Positions 17,361-26,480 of a stretch of DNA of 64,000 nucleotides are shown piece after piece. Source of the stretch: an uncultured Collinsella sp. Its GTDB lineage: Bacteria; Actinomycetota; Coriobacteriia; Coriobacteriales; Coriobacteriaceae. The notes beneath the pieces were generated by a model. That model did not search any database, was not told the origin of the DNA, and worked only from the letters and a program-made list of their open reading frames with translations. The stretch is taken from NCBI GenBank assembly GCA_900545665.1, contig UQZU01000002.1:50616-114615 (forward strand). The letters run 5' to 3'. Made by a program: the position numbers and the translations under genes. Within the stretch, counting starts at the first letter, position 1. Each line of letters begins with the position of its first letter.

Positions 17361-18137
17361 CTAGTAGCTCACCTGGCAAGGGATGCCGAGAACGCGCACG
17401 CGCGCAGCAATGGCGTCGAGCACCTCGGGCGCCGCTTTGGCAAGGCCGGCGACCGGTGTCTCGCGCGCTACCGTGTAGATGGTTGCTTCTTGTGGGCGAA
17501 TGCGCTCAAGCGCCGCGAGCCAGGGGGCAACGTACTCCTCGCTGGTGTTGTCGATGAGCTTGCCCTGATACTCGCCGGTCAAAAAGATCGTCTGGATAAT
17601 AACGTGACCGTCAAAGCTTGCGAACGTCTCGATCTGGTGCTCGACGTCGTAGGGGCCAACGGGCTGGTCGAGCAGCTGGATAAACGCCGGGTCGATGGTA
17701 TCGAGCTTGAGGATGTTGTCGTCGACCATCATGAGCGCGTCGTGCACCTCGGGGCGGTCGGCGCGCGTGCCGTTGGAAAGCACGGCGATCTTGGAGTTTG
17801 GGGCAAGCTCGTCGCGCAACGCGACGGCGCCGGCGATGGCCTGCGGAAACTCCGGTGCGGCGGTGGGCTCGCCGTTGCCTGCGAAGGTGATCACATCGGG
17901 GAGCTCGCCCTCGGCTGCCATATCGCGCAGCTTTGCCTCGAGCGCGTCGAGTACCACGGCGGTTGTGTTGTACGGCTCGTGGCAGGGGCGCTCGGCGTTG
18001 AGGCCGTTTTCGCAGTAAATGCAGTCGAACGTGCAGATTTTGCCGCTGGCCGGCATCATGTTGACGCCGAGCGAGAGACCAAGGCGACGGCTGCGAACGG
18101 GCCCAAAGATGGGGCTGGCATTCAAAAACGTAGACAT
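17361..18137 (-). CDS. Radical SAM protein (COG0731-like)
   Basis: A 258-residue radical S-adenosylmethionine protein. The iron-sulfur motif is CTFDCIYC (CxxxCxxC, about residues 35-42) and the SAM-binding GNGEPT motif follows near residue 87. The early GPVRSRRLGLSLGVN stretch is characteristic of the family whose members include wyosine-related and uncharacterised enzymes. The chosen ATG at 18137 has GAGGAG 9 bases upstream; a longer reading to 18251 exists but lacks a ribosome site. The reaction is unknown. Confidence 0.85.
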   Translation of the reverse strand: MSTFLNASPIFGPVRSRRLGLSLGVNMMPASGKICTFDCIYCENGLNAERPCHEPYNTTAVVLDALEAKLRDMAAEGELPDVITFAGNGEPTAAPEFPQAIAGAVALRDELAPNSKIAVLSNGTRADRPEVHDALMMVDDNILKLDTIDPAFIQLLDQPVGPYDVEHQIETFASFDGHVIIQTIFLTGEYQGKLIDNTSEEYVAPWLAALERIRPQEATIYTVARETPVAGLAKAAPEVLDAIAARVRVLGIPCQVSY

Positions 18138-18362
18138 AGGCATATGCTCCTCAAGACAATTGTGCCTAAGCATAGCATCGGCTCCAAAGCAGGGTGCGGG
18201 CTCTTGCTTTACAAGTTTCGTTTTTTCACGTCGCTCATTATGCCGTGTCATGAAAAGCCTCGGGTCGGGTAAAGTTAATCTGTTAACAAGGCGTAAAGCA
18301 ATGCGGGTCTATCCAGCCGTACTGACGCGCAACTGGATGGGCGTTGATGATGGGGGCACAAC

Positions 18363-19160
18363 ATGGATTTTACGGTCGAGAATGCGGGCACCACGATTGC
18401 CTGTCGCGAATATGCCGGCCCGGATGTGTCGCCTGATACTCCTGCCTTGGTGTGCGTGCACGGCGCTTGTGTCGACGGCACATTTTTCGACGGTATCGCT
18501 TGTGAGCTCAGCCGCAACTACCGCGTAATTGCCTGCGACCGCCGCGGCTGCGGTGGCAGCAGCGATGCGGCAGACGGCAGCTATGATCTTGCCGCTCAGG
18601 CCGCTGACCTGCAAGCCGTGATCGAACACGTTGGCGCTCCGACAAATGTGCTTGCGCATAGCGCCGGTACGTTGGTGGCGCTGGAGCTTCTTCGCACCGA
18701 ACCCCATCTCGTCGCCCGTGCGATTCTGCATGAGCCGGCTGTGTCGGCCGAAGGCGTCGGTATGGGCGCAGCTCCGGTTTTGCTCGATATGATTGCGGCT
18801 GGAAAGGTTTCAAGGGCGCTCCGGCTTTTCTTGGGAGCCCTCGGCGACTTGGACCCCGAGGCTCCCGGGACGACCGAAGCGGAAGCCAAACATGCCCTGC
18901 GCAATGGTCGTTGCTTTATGGCCAATGAATACGGAACAAATATGACATATGCTCCCGACTGGGAGCGCGCCCGCGCGTCAAAGGCGGTGTCGGCCGTGTT
19001 TTTGGGCGAGCTTTCGGTCGATACACCTCGCGAGGCTGGCACGCGAGCGGCTGCCGAATATCTCGATTGCCTCCTTGTGACGATCCCGGGCGCGCATAAC
19101 GGTCTGCGCGATCGTCCCGTTACGGCGGCAAACGCCGTTCGCGATGTCTTGGAGCGTTAG
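18363..19160 (+). CDS. Alpha/beta hydrolase
   Basis: A 265-residue cytosolic hydrolase. The oxyanion-hole segment is VCVHGACVDG, followed by the DRRGCGGSS turn. The nucleophile elbow is LAHSAGTLVAL (Ser about 100) and the catalytic His lies in PGAHNG near the C terminus; the acid is probably the Asp of LGELSVD. The fold is clear, but substrate (ester, epoxide, amide) is not. It has no close operon partner; divergent from the radical SAM gene. Confidence 0.88.
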   Translation: MDFTVENAGTTIACREYAGPDVSPDTPALVCVHGACVDGTFFDGIACELSRNYRVIACDRRGCGGSSDAADGSYDLAAQAADLQAVIEHVGAPTNVLAHSAGTLVALELLRTEPHLVARAILHEPAVSAEGVGMGAAPVLLDMIAAGKVSRALRLFLGALGDLDPEAPGTTEAEAKHALRNGRCFMANEYGTNMTYAPDWERARASKAVSAVFLGELSVDTPREAGTRAAAEYLDCLLVTIPGAHNGLRDRPVTAANAVRDVLER

Positions 19161-19371
19161 CGCGCTCGATGACCTGCGGGGAGAGGGGCTGTTAGCGTTT
19201 CGTCATTGTTAACGAATGCGCCCATAACCGCGCACCCGCGGCTCCATTACCGCCGCTTGCCAGGTCATAAAAATGTAACGATAATCGCGCGTTTGCCTTC
19301 AGCTGTTAGATGTTACCCTTGTACCAATTGATATGCACCGTTGCCGTGCGTAACGATAGAAAGGGCCCCAT

Positions 19372-21252
19372 ATGCTCAATAATCACGAGGTCAATCTAAC
19401 CGACGAGGAGGCTGCCGCTGAGGTCGCCCGCGTCGCGAAGACCTACCCCGTGGTGCGTTTGCTGTCGGCCGATCAGATTAAGAGCGAGCCTAACTGCCTG
19501 CTCGCCGGCGATCGCTGCCCTTGTCTGCGTCAGTCGAGTCTTGAGGCTTTGGCAGACTCCGATGAGGTGTCGGAGCAACTGCTCAACGATGGTGTTGAGT
19601 ACCGCGCTCGCCTACGCCCTCTAAAGGTCGAGGGTGAGCCTCGTGTCTTGCTGATGGTGCGTCCGATCGATGAACAAGAGGCTGCAGAAGAGGACCTTGT
19701 CTACACCGACGTGCTGACGAGTGTGCGCAATCGCCGATATTACGAGGAAAAGCTCCGTAGCGCCCGCATGAATGCCGGCGTTGCGGTGATCGACCTTGAC
19801 GATTTTAGGGTCTTCAACGATACGTGTGGCCGTCATGCCGGCGACCTTGCGCTCGGTGCCGTGGCGACGGCCATACGCAGCGGAATTCGTTCGACTGACG
19901 AGCTTGTACGCTATGGCTGCGACAAGTTTGTGGTCGTCATGCCCAATATTCCCTCCGATGACTTCACCCGTCGCCTGCATCAGGTATCCGATGCCGTTCG
20001 TTCCACGATTATTCCGGGCCATGAGTACGTGAGCTTGACGGCATGTGTTGGTGGCGTTCTCATTCATGGCGAGACGGTCGATGAGGGCGTTGGCCGCGCT
20101 GTCCAGTTATTGAACCGCGCTAAGGCAAAAGCCGGTACGGTCGTGACTGATGCCGATTCCATCGAGGCCTTCCAAAGCGAAAAGCCTTTGGTGCTTATTG
20201 TCGATGACTCCGAGATGAACCGAGCCATTCTCAATGAGATGCTCAAGGACGAGTATTGCATCCTTGAGGCCGCCAACGGTCGTACGGCGCTCGACATGGT
20301 CGACCGCTATGGCGATGAGTTGTCGCTCGTGCTGCTGGATATTGTCATGCCGGGCATAAGCGGCTTTGAGGTGCTGGCCGATCTGTCGCGCCGATCGGGT
20401 ATCGACAATCTGCCTTTCATCATGATTTCGAGCGAAGATTCCGATGATATGGTTCTGCGCGCGTACGAGCTGGGCGCCTCGGACTATATCAACCGCCCGT
20501 TTGACTCCCGTGTCGTGCGCCGTCGTGTAAGCAACACTATCCGTCTGTACGCCAAACAGCGCCGCCTGACGAGCCTGCTGTCCCAGCAGTACAACGAGCG
20601 CGTCAAGAACAGTCGCATGCTCATCGACATCATGGCCGGTGTCATGGAACTTCGCAATGGCGAGAGCGGCAGGCACGTTACGAATATCGAAAAGCTGACC
20701 GAGCTGCTGCTTGGCTGTCTGGTCCAGCGTAGCGACACCATTTCCCTCGACAACGAGGAACGCTCCACGATTGCCCTGGCTTCGGCGCTGCACGATATCG
20801 GCAAGATGGCGATTGACGATGCGATTCTCAACAAACCCGGACGCCTTACGTCCGAGGAGTTCGAGATTATGAAGACGCATACCACGATGGGCGCCGACAT
20901 GTTGCTTGAGCTGGGCCGACATCACGTCGGCAATGCGCTTATGGAATATGCGTACCAGATTGCGCGTTGGCACCACGAGCGCTGGGACGGCAAGGGCTAT
21001 CCCGATGGCCTTAAGGGCAACCAGATTCCCATCGCCGCACAGGTGGTTTCGGTGGCTGACGTGTACGATGCGTTGACGAGCGTGCGTGTGTACAAGGACG
21101 CTATCCCGCACAAGGAGGCTATCCAGATGATCCTGGACGGTAAGTGCGGCACCTTTAACCCGCTGTTGCTCGACTGCCTGCTCGAGGTGCAAGACCGTAT
21201 CGCTGAGACGTTGGCGCGCCCCGCCGACGTTGTCGCGTTTCCTACGATTTAG
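19372..21252 (+). CDS. Hybrid signalling protein: degenerate GGDEF, receiver, HD-GYP
   Basis: The 626-residue protein combines three domains. About residues 110-255 have a GGDEF fold (TDVLTSVRNRRYYEEKL, DLDDFRVFND), but the active site reads RYGCDKF instead of GGDEF, so it is probably not a cyclase. About 268-390 is a receiver domain with VDDSEMNR and the phospho-acceptor Asp in LVLLDIVMPG. About 420-615 is an HD-GYP phosphodiesterase domain with intact ALHDIGK (His474, Asp475) and HHERWDGKGYPDG (His534). It should hydrolyse c-di-GMP or a related dinucleotide under phosphorylation control. No transmembrane segment. The Hpt gene 23 bases downstream is the likely phosphodonor. Confidence 0.9.
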   Translation: MLNNHEVNLTDEEAAAEVARVAKTYPVVRLLSADQIKSEPNCLLAGDRCPCLRQSSLEALADSDEVSEQLLNDGVEYRARLRPLKVEGEPRVLLMVRPIDEQEAAEEDLVYTDVLTSVRNRRYYEEKLRSARMNAGVAVIDLDDFRVFNDTCGRHAGDLALGAVATAIRSGIRSTDELVRYGCDKFVVVMPNIPSDDFTRRLHQVSDAVRSTIIPGHEYVSLTACVGGVLIHGETVDEGVGRAVQLLNRAKAKAGTVVTDADSIEAFQSEKPLVLIVDDSEMNRAILNEMLKDEYCILEAANGRTALDMVDRYGDELSLVLLDIVMPGISGFEVLADLSRRSGIDNLPFIMISSEDSDDMVLRAYELGASDYINRPFDSRVVRRRVSNTIRLYAKQRRLTSLLSQQYNERVKNSRMLIDIMAGVMELRNGESGRHVTNIEKLTELLLGCLVQRSDTISLDNEERSTIALASALHDIGKMAIDDAILNKPGRLTSEEFEIMKTHTTMGADMLLELGRHHVGNALMEYAYQIARWHHERWDGKGYPDGLKGNQIPIAAQVVSVADVYDALTSVRVYKDAIPHKEAIQMILDGKCGTFNPLLLDCLLEVQDRIAETLARPADVVAFPTI

Positions 21253-21275
21253 TTTGACCAAAGGAGTTTTAATCC

Positions 21276-21632
21276 ATGATTTCCATGCGTGAGGCGTATG
21301 AGAAGATCGGCGCCAATTATGATGACGCGTGCGCTCGGCTGACGGGCGAGGAAATGCTTGCCCGCTTTGCCCTCAAGTTTTTGGATGACGAGAGCATGGA
21401 CAAGCTGGAGGCCGCCATGGCGGCGGGAGACGCCGAAGGTGCGTTTATGGCAGCGCACACGCTCAAGGGCGTGAGCCAGAACCTGGGATTCGATAATCTG
21501 TACGAGCCGGCGGTCGTGGTGACCGAGGCGCTGCGCGGCGCCGATGCCGTTGACGGCGCTCGCGAGGGAATGCATGCGCTGCAGCAGCAATATGCGGCTA
21601 CGATGTCGGCCCTGCGCGAAGCGGCTGAATAA
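21276..21632 (+). CDS. Hpt domain histidine phosphotransfer protein
   Basis: A 118-residue single-domain protein. AHTLKGVSQNLGF carries the phosphorylatable His in the standard HxLKG context within a four-helix bundle. It follows the receiver/HD-GYP gene by 23 bases behind AAAGGAG, so both are expressed together. It would pass phosphate between a hybrid kinase encoded elsewhere and the neighbouring receiver domain; no histidine kinase is seen in this window. Confidence 0.9.
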   Translation: MISMREAYEKIGANYDDACARLTGEEMLARFALKFLDDESMDKLEAAMAAGDAEGAFMAAHTLKGVSQNLGFDNLYEPAVVVTEALRGADAVDGAREGMHALQQQYAATMSALREAAE

Positions 21633-21675
21633 GAGCTTGCGAGCCTTGGGCTGCGTGCCGGCCACATATAGGTAA

Positions 21676-21716
21676 AAGGGCGCCCCGCCGGACCATGTGG
21701 CCGGCGGGGCGCCCTT
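21676..21716. terminator. Bidirectional terminator between Hpt and C26 peptidase genes
   Basis: AAGGGCGCCCCGCCGG pairs perfectly with CCGGCGGGGCGCCCTT around a 9-base loop, with A+T-rich flanks on both sides. Confidence 0.8.
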
Positions 21717-21737
21717 ATCTGTTTTGTGGTTTGCGAG

Positions 21738-22547
21738 CTAACGGGCCTGCTTGACCTTGGCCGCCGCCTCGACAAACGACTTCCACAGGTTAAAGTCGGT
21801 CTCGAGCGTCTTCCACGTGTACTCAGGGTGCCATTGCACGCCTAGACAGAATGGCTGGCCTTCGACCTCGATGCACTCAGGAACGCCGTCGGTTGCCTTG
21901 GCGACTAAGCGCGTACTTTTACCCAGACGATCGACGCAGCAGTGGTGTGCGGAGTTGGTCTGGATCAGCCTGTGCCCGCCAAGCGCGCGCTCCAACAGCG
22001 AACCCGGCACGACCTCGACGGGATGCACGGGGTCGTTGAGCACGTGGGTATGGCGCCACTGCGTGCGGCCCTCGCGAGCACCCAGGCTCGGCATGTCCAT
22101 GCACAGGGTGCCGCCGGTGGCGACGTTGAGCAGCTGCGTGCCGCGGCAGGTGGTAAAGAGCGGCTTTTTGGCGCGGAGCACCTCGCCGACCAGCTTAAAC
22201 TCAAAGCTATCGCGGATCTCGCAGCAGAGGGTGGGGTCGTAGGGTCGATCATCGCCCCAGCGTTTGGGATTGACATCGGGGCCGCCGGGAATGGCGATGC
22301 CGTCGGCGATATCGACGTAATGACGGATGACCTCAATGTCCTCGGTGATGGACATCTGCAGCGGCAGGCCGCCAGCGGCAAGGATGGCATCGACAAAGAC
22401 ACTTGCGATTTTCTCGTTGGGGGAGAGCATCTCGGTTAAAAACGGCTCTGCCTCTTCCCAGCGCGGTGCGACGAGGATGAGTGGGCGGTCGGCGGGGGCG
22501 ACGTCGACGTGCGGGGTGTAGGACGATGAAGTGCGAGTTCCGATCAT
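21738..22547 (-). CDS. Gamma-glutamyl-gamma-aminobutyrate hydrolase-like peptidase C26
   Basis: A 269-residue class I glutamine amidotransferase-fold hydrolase. The nucleophile Cys is in TTCRGTQLLN, and the His-Glu pair in GVQWHPEY; IPGGPDVNP forms the oxyanion strand. Relatives such as PuuD split gamma-glutamyl amides to release glutamate. It is the last gene of a polar amino acid ABC operon, 51 bases after the ATPase gene, which suggests it processes the imported compound or its gamma-glutamyl derivative. Confidence 0.88.
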   Translation of the reverse strand: MIGTRTSSSYTPHVDVAPADRPLILVAPRWEEAEPFLTEMLSPNEKIASVFVDAILAAGGLPLQMSITEDIEVIRHYVDIADGIAIPGGPDVNPKRWGDDRPYDPTLCCEIRDSFEFKLVGEVLRAKKPLFTTCRGTQLLNVATGGTLCMDMPSLGAREGRTQWRHTHVLNDPVHPVEVVPGSLLERALGGHRLIQTNSAHHCCVDRLGKSTRLVAKATDGVPECIEVEGQPFCLGVQWHPEYTWKTLETDFNLWKSFVEAAAKVKQAR

Positions 22548-22598
22548 AAGTGTAACTTTCGAGTTTGGATGGGCATGGCGGGCGGGTGGGCGGTCTGG

Positions 22599-23363
<765 letters not shown>

Positions 23364-23399
23364 GGTGCTCGGCTCCTTATGACTCGAAATGGTAAAGCG

Positions 23400-24233
23400 T
23401 TAGCGGATGATGGTCGCGCCGGTCTTGTGCGAAACGTAGACGGCGGCCTTGTTAATTGCGACGTTGATGAGGATGTAGATGACCGCGATTACCAGGTAGA
23501 CCGACACGAGCGCGTCGTAGTTGGTAATGAGCACGCGGGCATTTTGCATCAGGTCGGGATAGCTCACCACGTAGGCGACGGTGGTGTCTTTGACTACGAC
23601 TACAAGCTGCGAAATCAACGACGGAATGATAAACCGAATAGCCTGCGGCAACACGATTTTAAAGGTGATTTTGGCCCTGGAGAGACCGAGTGCCTGGGCG
23701 GCCTCGACCTGACCGCGCGGCACGGCGTTGACGCCGGCACGGAAGATCTCGGCAAGTACACCGGCTGCGGCGAGCGCGACGGGAAGCGTGAGCATCCAAA
23801 ACGACGGTAGCGCGATCTTGTACTGGGGCAGCACCAAAAAGAAGAAGTAGATGAACAGCAGGCTCGGCACACCGCGGAAGAAATCGGTGAGCACGCGGCA
23901 AACCAGCTGGAGCGGCTTAATGTCGCTGGTGCGGCCGAGCATAAGGGCTAGGCCCAGCACCAGCGCGATGGCGCCAGCGGTGAGTGCGACTTTAACGGTG
24001 CCCTCAAAGCCGGCAAGCAAGAACTTCCAGGTAGTGGGGTGCGTAAAGAAATACCAATAGTGGACCGAAAGCTGGCCGGTCACATAAAAGCGCTGCAGTA
24101 CCAGGGCGACGAGCACGGCGACGGCAACGAGCGAGATAGCGGTGCCGATGCGAATCTTGGCGCGCATCTTGGGGTCGGGAGCCTCGTAGAGCGCATCGCG
24201 CATGGTAAGTGCAGGGGAGGAATGCTTGCTCAT
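23400..24233 (-). CDS. Amino acid ABC transporter permease (second)
   Basis: A 277-residue polytopic protein with a cytoplasmic N-terminal segment, an extra early helix (about 30-50) and the HisM/GlnP-type core. The ATPase-docking EAA loop reads EAAQALGLSRAKITFKIVLP. It overlaps the upstream permease gene by 4 bases (ATGA type), so the two permeases are translationally coupled and form a heterodimer. Confidence 0.92.
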   Translation of the reverse strand: MSKHSSPALTMRDALYEAPDPKMRAKIRIGTAISLVAVAVLVALVLQRFYVTGQLSVHYWYFFTHPTTWKFLLAGFEGTVKVALTAGAIALVLGLALMLGRTSDIKPLQLVCRVLTDFFRGVPSLLFIYFFFLVLPQYKIALPSFWMLTLPVALAAAGVLAEIFRAGVNAVPRGQVEAAQALGLSRAKITFKIVLPQAIRFIIPSLISQLVVVVKDTTVAYVVSYPDLMQNARVLITNYDALVSVYLVIAVIYILINVAINKAAVYVSHKTGATIIR

Positions 24234-24889
24234 CGGAGGATCCTCACCTTCTTATCGATGTAGTTGCCAACGTGGCTCACCACAAAGGCCGTGCCCAGGT
24301 AGCCGAGCGCCGAGATAAAGAACGCGGCGACGCCGCCAAGTGAGCGCGTGTTGATGTAGCTCACCACGCCGGTGAGCTCCTGCGGTTTAAGCGGCACCTG
24401 GCTGCCGAGCGCAGTGGTGAGCATGACGGCGATAAAGAGGTTGGTCATGGGCAGCACGCTCGAGCGCAGCGCCTGCGGAATCACGATCTTGGCGAGGATA
24501 CGGTTAAAGCTCATGCCGAGCGAGCGGGCGGCTTCCACCTGGCCGACGCCGACGGTGTTGATGCCACTCATAAAGTTCTCGGAGCCAAAGGCCGAGCCCA
24601 AAAGGACCGTGGCGACGATAACGCAGGTGCGGTAGGGCAGGACGACCTTGAGCGGCGGCAGCGCATAGACGACGATAATGAGCAGCGCGATGCCGGGGAT
24701 GTTACGGAAGACCTGGACATACAGGTCGCCAAAGACGCGCAGCGGCTTGAGCGGCGACACGCGCATCACGGTGACGGCGACGGCCAGCACCATGGCGATG
24801 GCAAACGACTCAAGCGTCATGCCCCAGGTTGCTAGCAGCGCGTCGATATAGTTCTGGCCATAGAGCGACCAGAGTTCGGAGAGACTCAT
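24230..24889 (-). CDS. Amino acid ABC transporter permease (first)
   Basis: A 219-residue inner-membrane protein with about five helices. Its EAA loop reads EAARSLGMSFNRILAKIVIP. It begins LSELWSLYGQNYIDALLATW, typical of GluC/GlnP permeases. It lies downstream of the binding-protein gene after a hairpin, consistent with lower expression than the binding protein. Confidence 0.92.
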   Translation of the reverse strand: MSLSELWSLYGQNYIDALLATWGMTLESFAIAMVLAVAVTVMRVSPLKPLRVFGDLYVQVFRNIPGIALLIIVVYALPPLKVVLPYRTCVIVATVLLGSAFGSENFMSGINTVGVGQVEAARSLGMSFNRILAKIVIPQALRSSVLPMTNLFIAVMLTTALGSQVPLKPQELTGVVSYINTRSLGGVAAFFISALGYLGTAFVVSHVGNYIDKKVRILR

Positions 24890-24913
24890 GCGGACCTCCT
24901 GCCGATAAGGAAA

Positions 24914-24939
24914 GGGGCTCCCGTGTGTACGGAAGCCCC
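24914..24939 (-). other. Intercistronic hairpin between binding protein and permease genes
   Basis: GGGGCTCCCG pairs with CGGAAGCCCC (one mismatch) around 6 bases, followed on the - strand by CTTTCCTTATC. It probably acts as a partial terminator or a 3' stabiliser, giving more binding protein than permease. Confidence 0.55.
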
Positions 24940-25027
24940 GACAACTCAGTGAGGAAACAGTTTACCGCAATAAAGCGCATCATGCGTTTCCATATGGTTT
25001 CGTTGCGGCCGTTACCAGGCTCGCTGC

Positions 25028-26023
25028 CTAGGCGCCGATCTCGGGCAGCTCGGGAACATTGGTGTCGCCCGTACGGTCGCCGATGCAGATCTGCCACAGC
25101 TCGGTCCAGGTGCCATCGTCCTCAATCTTCTTAAGGAAGTCGTTGACAAAGGCGACACCGTCGGAATCGAGCGGCAGGCCAATGCCATAGGGCTCCTTGC
25201 TGCCGAAGGGCTTGCCGGCGATCTTGTACTTGCCGGGCTCGCGGACCAGGGCGCTCTGCTGCATGTTGTTATCGATGACGTAGGCGTCAACGCGGCCCTG
25301 CTGGAGTGCCTGGCGGGCCTCCTCGTCGGTCTTGAACTCCTGCTGGCTGGCCTTGGGAGCGAACTCCTCCAGGATGGCGGGGCCGTTGGAGCCAGACTGG
25401 ACGGCGACGTTCTTGTCGGCCAGGTCGTCGACGCTCTTGATGTCGTCGTTATCGGCGAGCACCAGGATAGCCTGCTGGGTGTAGTAGTAGGGACCGGCAA
25501 AGGAGACGAGCTTCTTGCGCTCGTCAGTGATGGTGTAGGTGGCAAAGACAGCGTCGACCTGGCCATTCTGCAGGACAGACTCACGGGTGTCGGAGGTCAC
25601 CTGGGTGATCTCGACCTTGTTCTCGCCCAGGATGTAGTTGGACAGGAGCTGCGCGATACCGGCATCGAAGCCACGGGTCTTGCCGTCCTTCTCGTTGAGG
25701 AGGGAGAAGAGCGTGGAAGTCTGAACGCCACCGATCTTAAAGACGCCGGCGTCCTTGACGGCCGTGGCCCAGGTGCTGGCGGCGACGGCATCGTCATCGG
25801 CCTTGGGGCCGTTGTCGACGAGCTTGTCGAATGCCTTGGCGTCGAGCGTGGTGGAAGCCTCGGTATCCTCGGAGCTCTTGGAGGAACCGGCGGCGGAACC
25901 CTTGTCGGCCTCGGCGCTGGTGTCGGAGCAGCCGGCAAGACCAAGGCCGGCGACGGTTGCGAAGGTGGCGGCAACGAAGCCGCGGCGGTCGAGAACGACC
26001 TGCTGGGAGAGGTTCTTGCTCAT
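25028..26023 (-). CDS. Amino acid-binding lipoprotein of the ABC importer
   Basis: A 331-residue extracellular solute-binding protein of family 3. The N terminus has DRRGFVAATF, a Tat-like twin arginine, and a lipobox LGLAGC with Cys32, so it is probably exported folded and lipidated. A Ser/Glu/Asp-rich linker follows. The two-lobed domain shows FKIGGVQTSTLFS, RGFDAGIAQLLSNY, ESVLQNGQVDAVFATYTIT and SFAGPYYYTQQAILV, matching glutamate/glutamine-binding proteins. It is the first gene of the operon, with a good promoter and GAAAGGTG ribosome site. Confidence 0.93.
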   Translation of the reverse strand: MSKNLSQQVVLDRRGFVAATFATVAGLGLAGCSDTSAEADKGSAAGSSKSSEDTEASTTLDAKAFDKLVDNGPKADDDAVAASTWATAVKDAGVFKIGGVQTSTLFSLLNEKDGKTRGFDAGIAQLLSNYILGENKVEITQVTSDTRESVLQNGQVDAVFATYTITDERKKLVSFAGPYYYTQQAILVLADNDDIKSVDDLADKNVAVQSGSNGPAILEEFAPKASQQEFKTDEEARQALQQGRVDAYVIDNNMQQSALVREPGKYKIAGKPFGSKEPYGIGLPLDSDGVAFVNDFLKKIEDDGTWTELWQICIGDRTGDTNVPELPEIGA

Positions 26024-26066
26024 GGTAGAACACCTTTCTCAATAAAATCCCTAGCGGTTGAGTAGA

Positions 26067-26096
26067 GTTATACCCTATCCCGCTCAAATGGGTCAA
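26067..26096 (-). promoter_or_regulatory. Promoter of the amino acid ABC operon
   Basis: On the - strand TTGACC (26091-26096), an 18-base spacer and TATAAC (26067-26072) give a near-consensus sigma-70 type promoter about 44 bases before the binding-protein start. Confidence 0.75.
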
Positions 26097-26140
26097 CACG
26101 AAATAACTCAGAAACATACTTGTCTTATGGGTTATTCTGC

Positions 26141-26175
26141 CTACCAAAAAGGGACAGGCACCTTCGTGGTGGTTT
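26141..26175 (+). repeat. Dispersed palindrome with GGGACAGG core, copy D
   Basis: CTACCAAAAAGGGACAGG followed by CACCTTCGTGGTGG. The arms pair only partly, but the core is identical to the other copies. Confidence 0.65.
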
Positions 26176-26207
26176 TGGCCGATGCGGCGGCATGCCTTGT
26201 TGCTTTG

Positions 26208-26426
26208 TCTCGATCTGTAACATCCGCAGCCATTTTTGCCGAGTAACTGTTACAGATCGAGATTTTCTCTTCAGGGGAATTCGAATGTCTCAATCTGTAA
26301 CATCTGGACGGTCAAAAGGTCCCTATCTGCTACAGATTGAGACAAAGGTCTGGGACTACAACGTCTTATCTCGATCTGTAACAGCTAGACGGGAATTCGG
26401 GCCCTAGATGTTACAGATTGAGATAA
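26208..26426. repeat. Three tandem hairpins with near-identical arms and 25-base loops
   Basis: Arms built on TCTCRATCTGTAACA pair with their inverses at 26208-26222/26248-26262 (15 bp, perfect), 26287-26302/26328-26343 (16 bp, one mismatch) and 26366-26383/26409-26426 (18 bp, one G-U). Each loop is exactly 25 bases and differs in sequence; units repeat every 80-81 bases. With copy D above, this fills the 457-base gap between the binding-protein gene and dxs. Function unknown. Confidence 0.85.
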
Positions 26427-26442
26427 TCGCGTCGTGAAAACA

Positions 26443-26479
26443 AAAACCTCCGCAGGGGTGCTTCCCTTGCGGAGGTTTT
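26443..26479 (-). terminator. Terminator of dxs
   Basis: AAAACCTCCGCA pairs perfectly with TGCGGAGGTTTT around 13 bases, directly after the dxs stop; the - strand reading ends in a T-rich run. Confidence 0.85.
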
Positions 26480-26480
26480 C

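Noticed and set aside
26248..26270. Series of three intrinsic terminators at 26.2-26.4 kb
   Set aside because: Only the first hairpin is followed by four Ts; loops of 25 bases are too long, and the next gene has its own good terminator.
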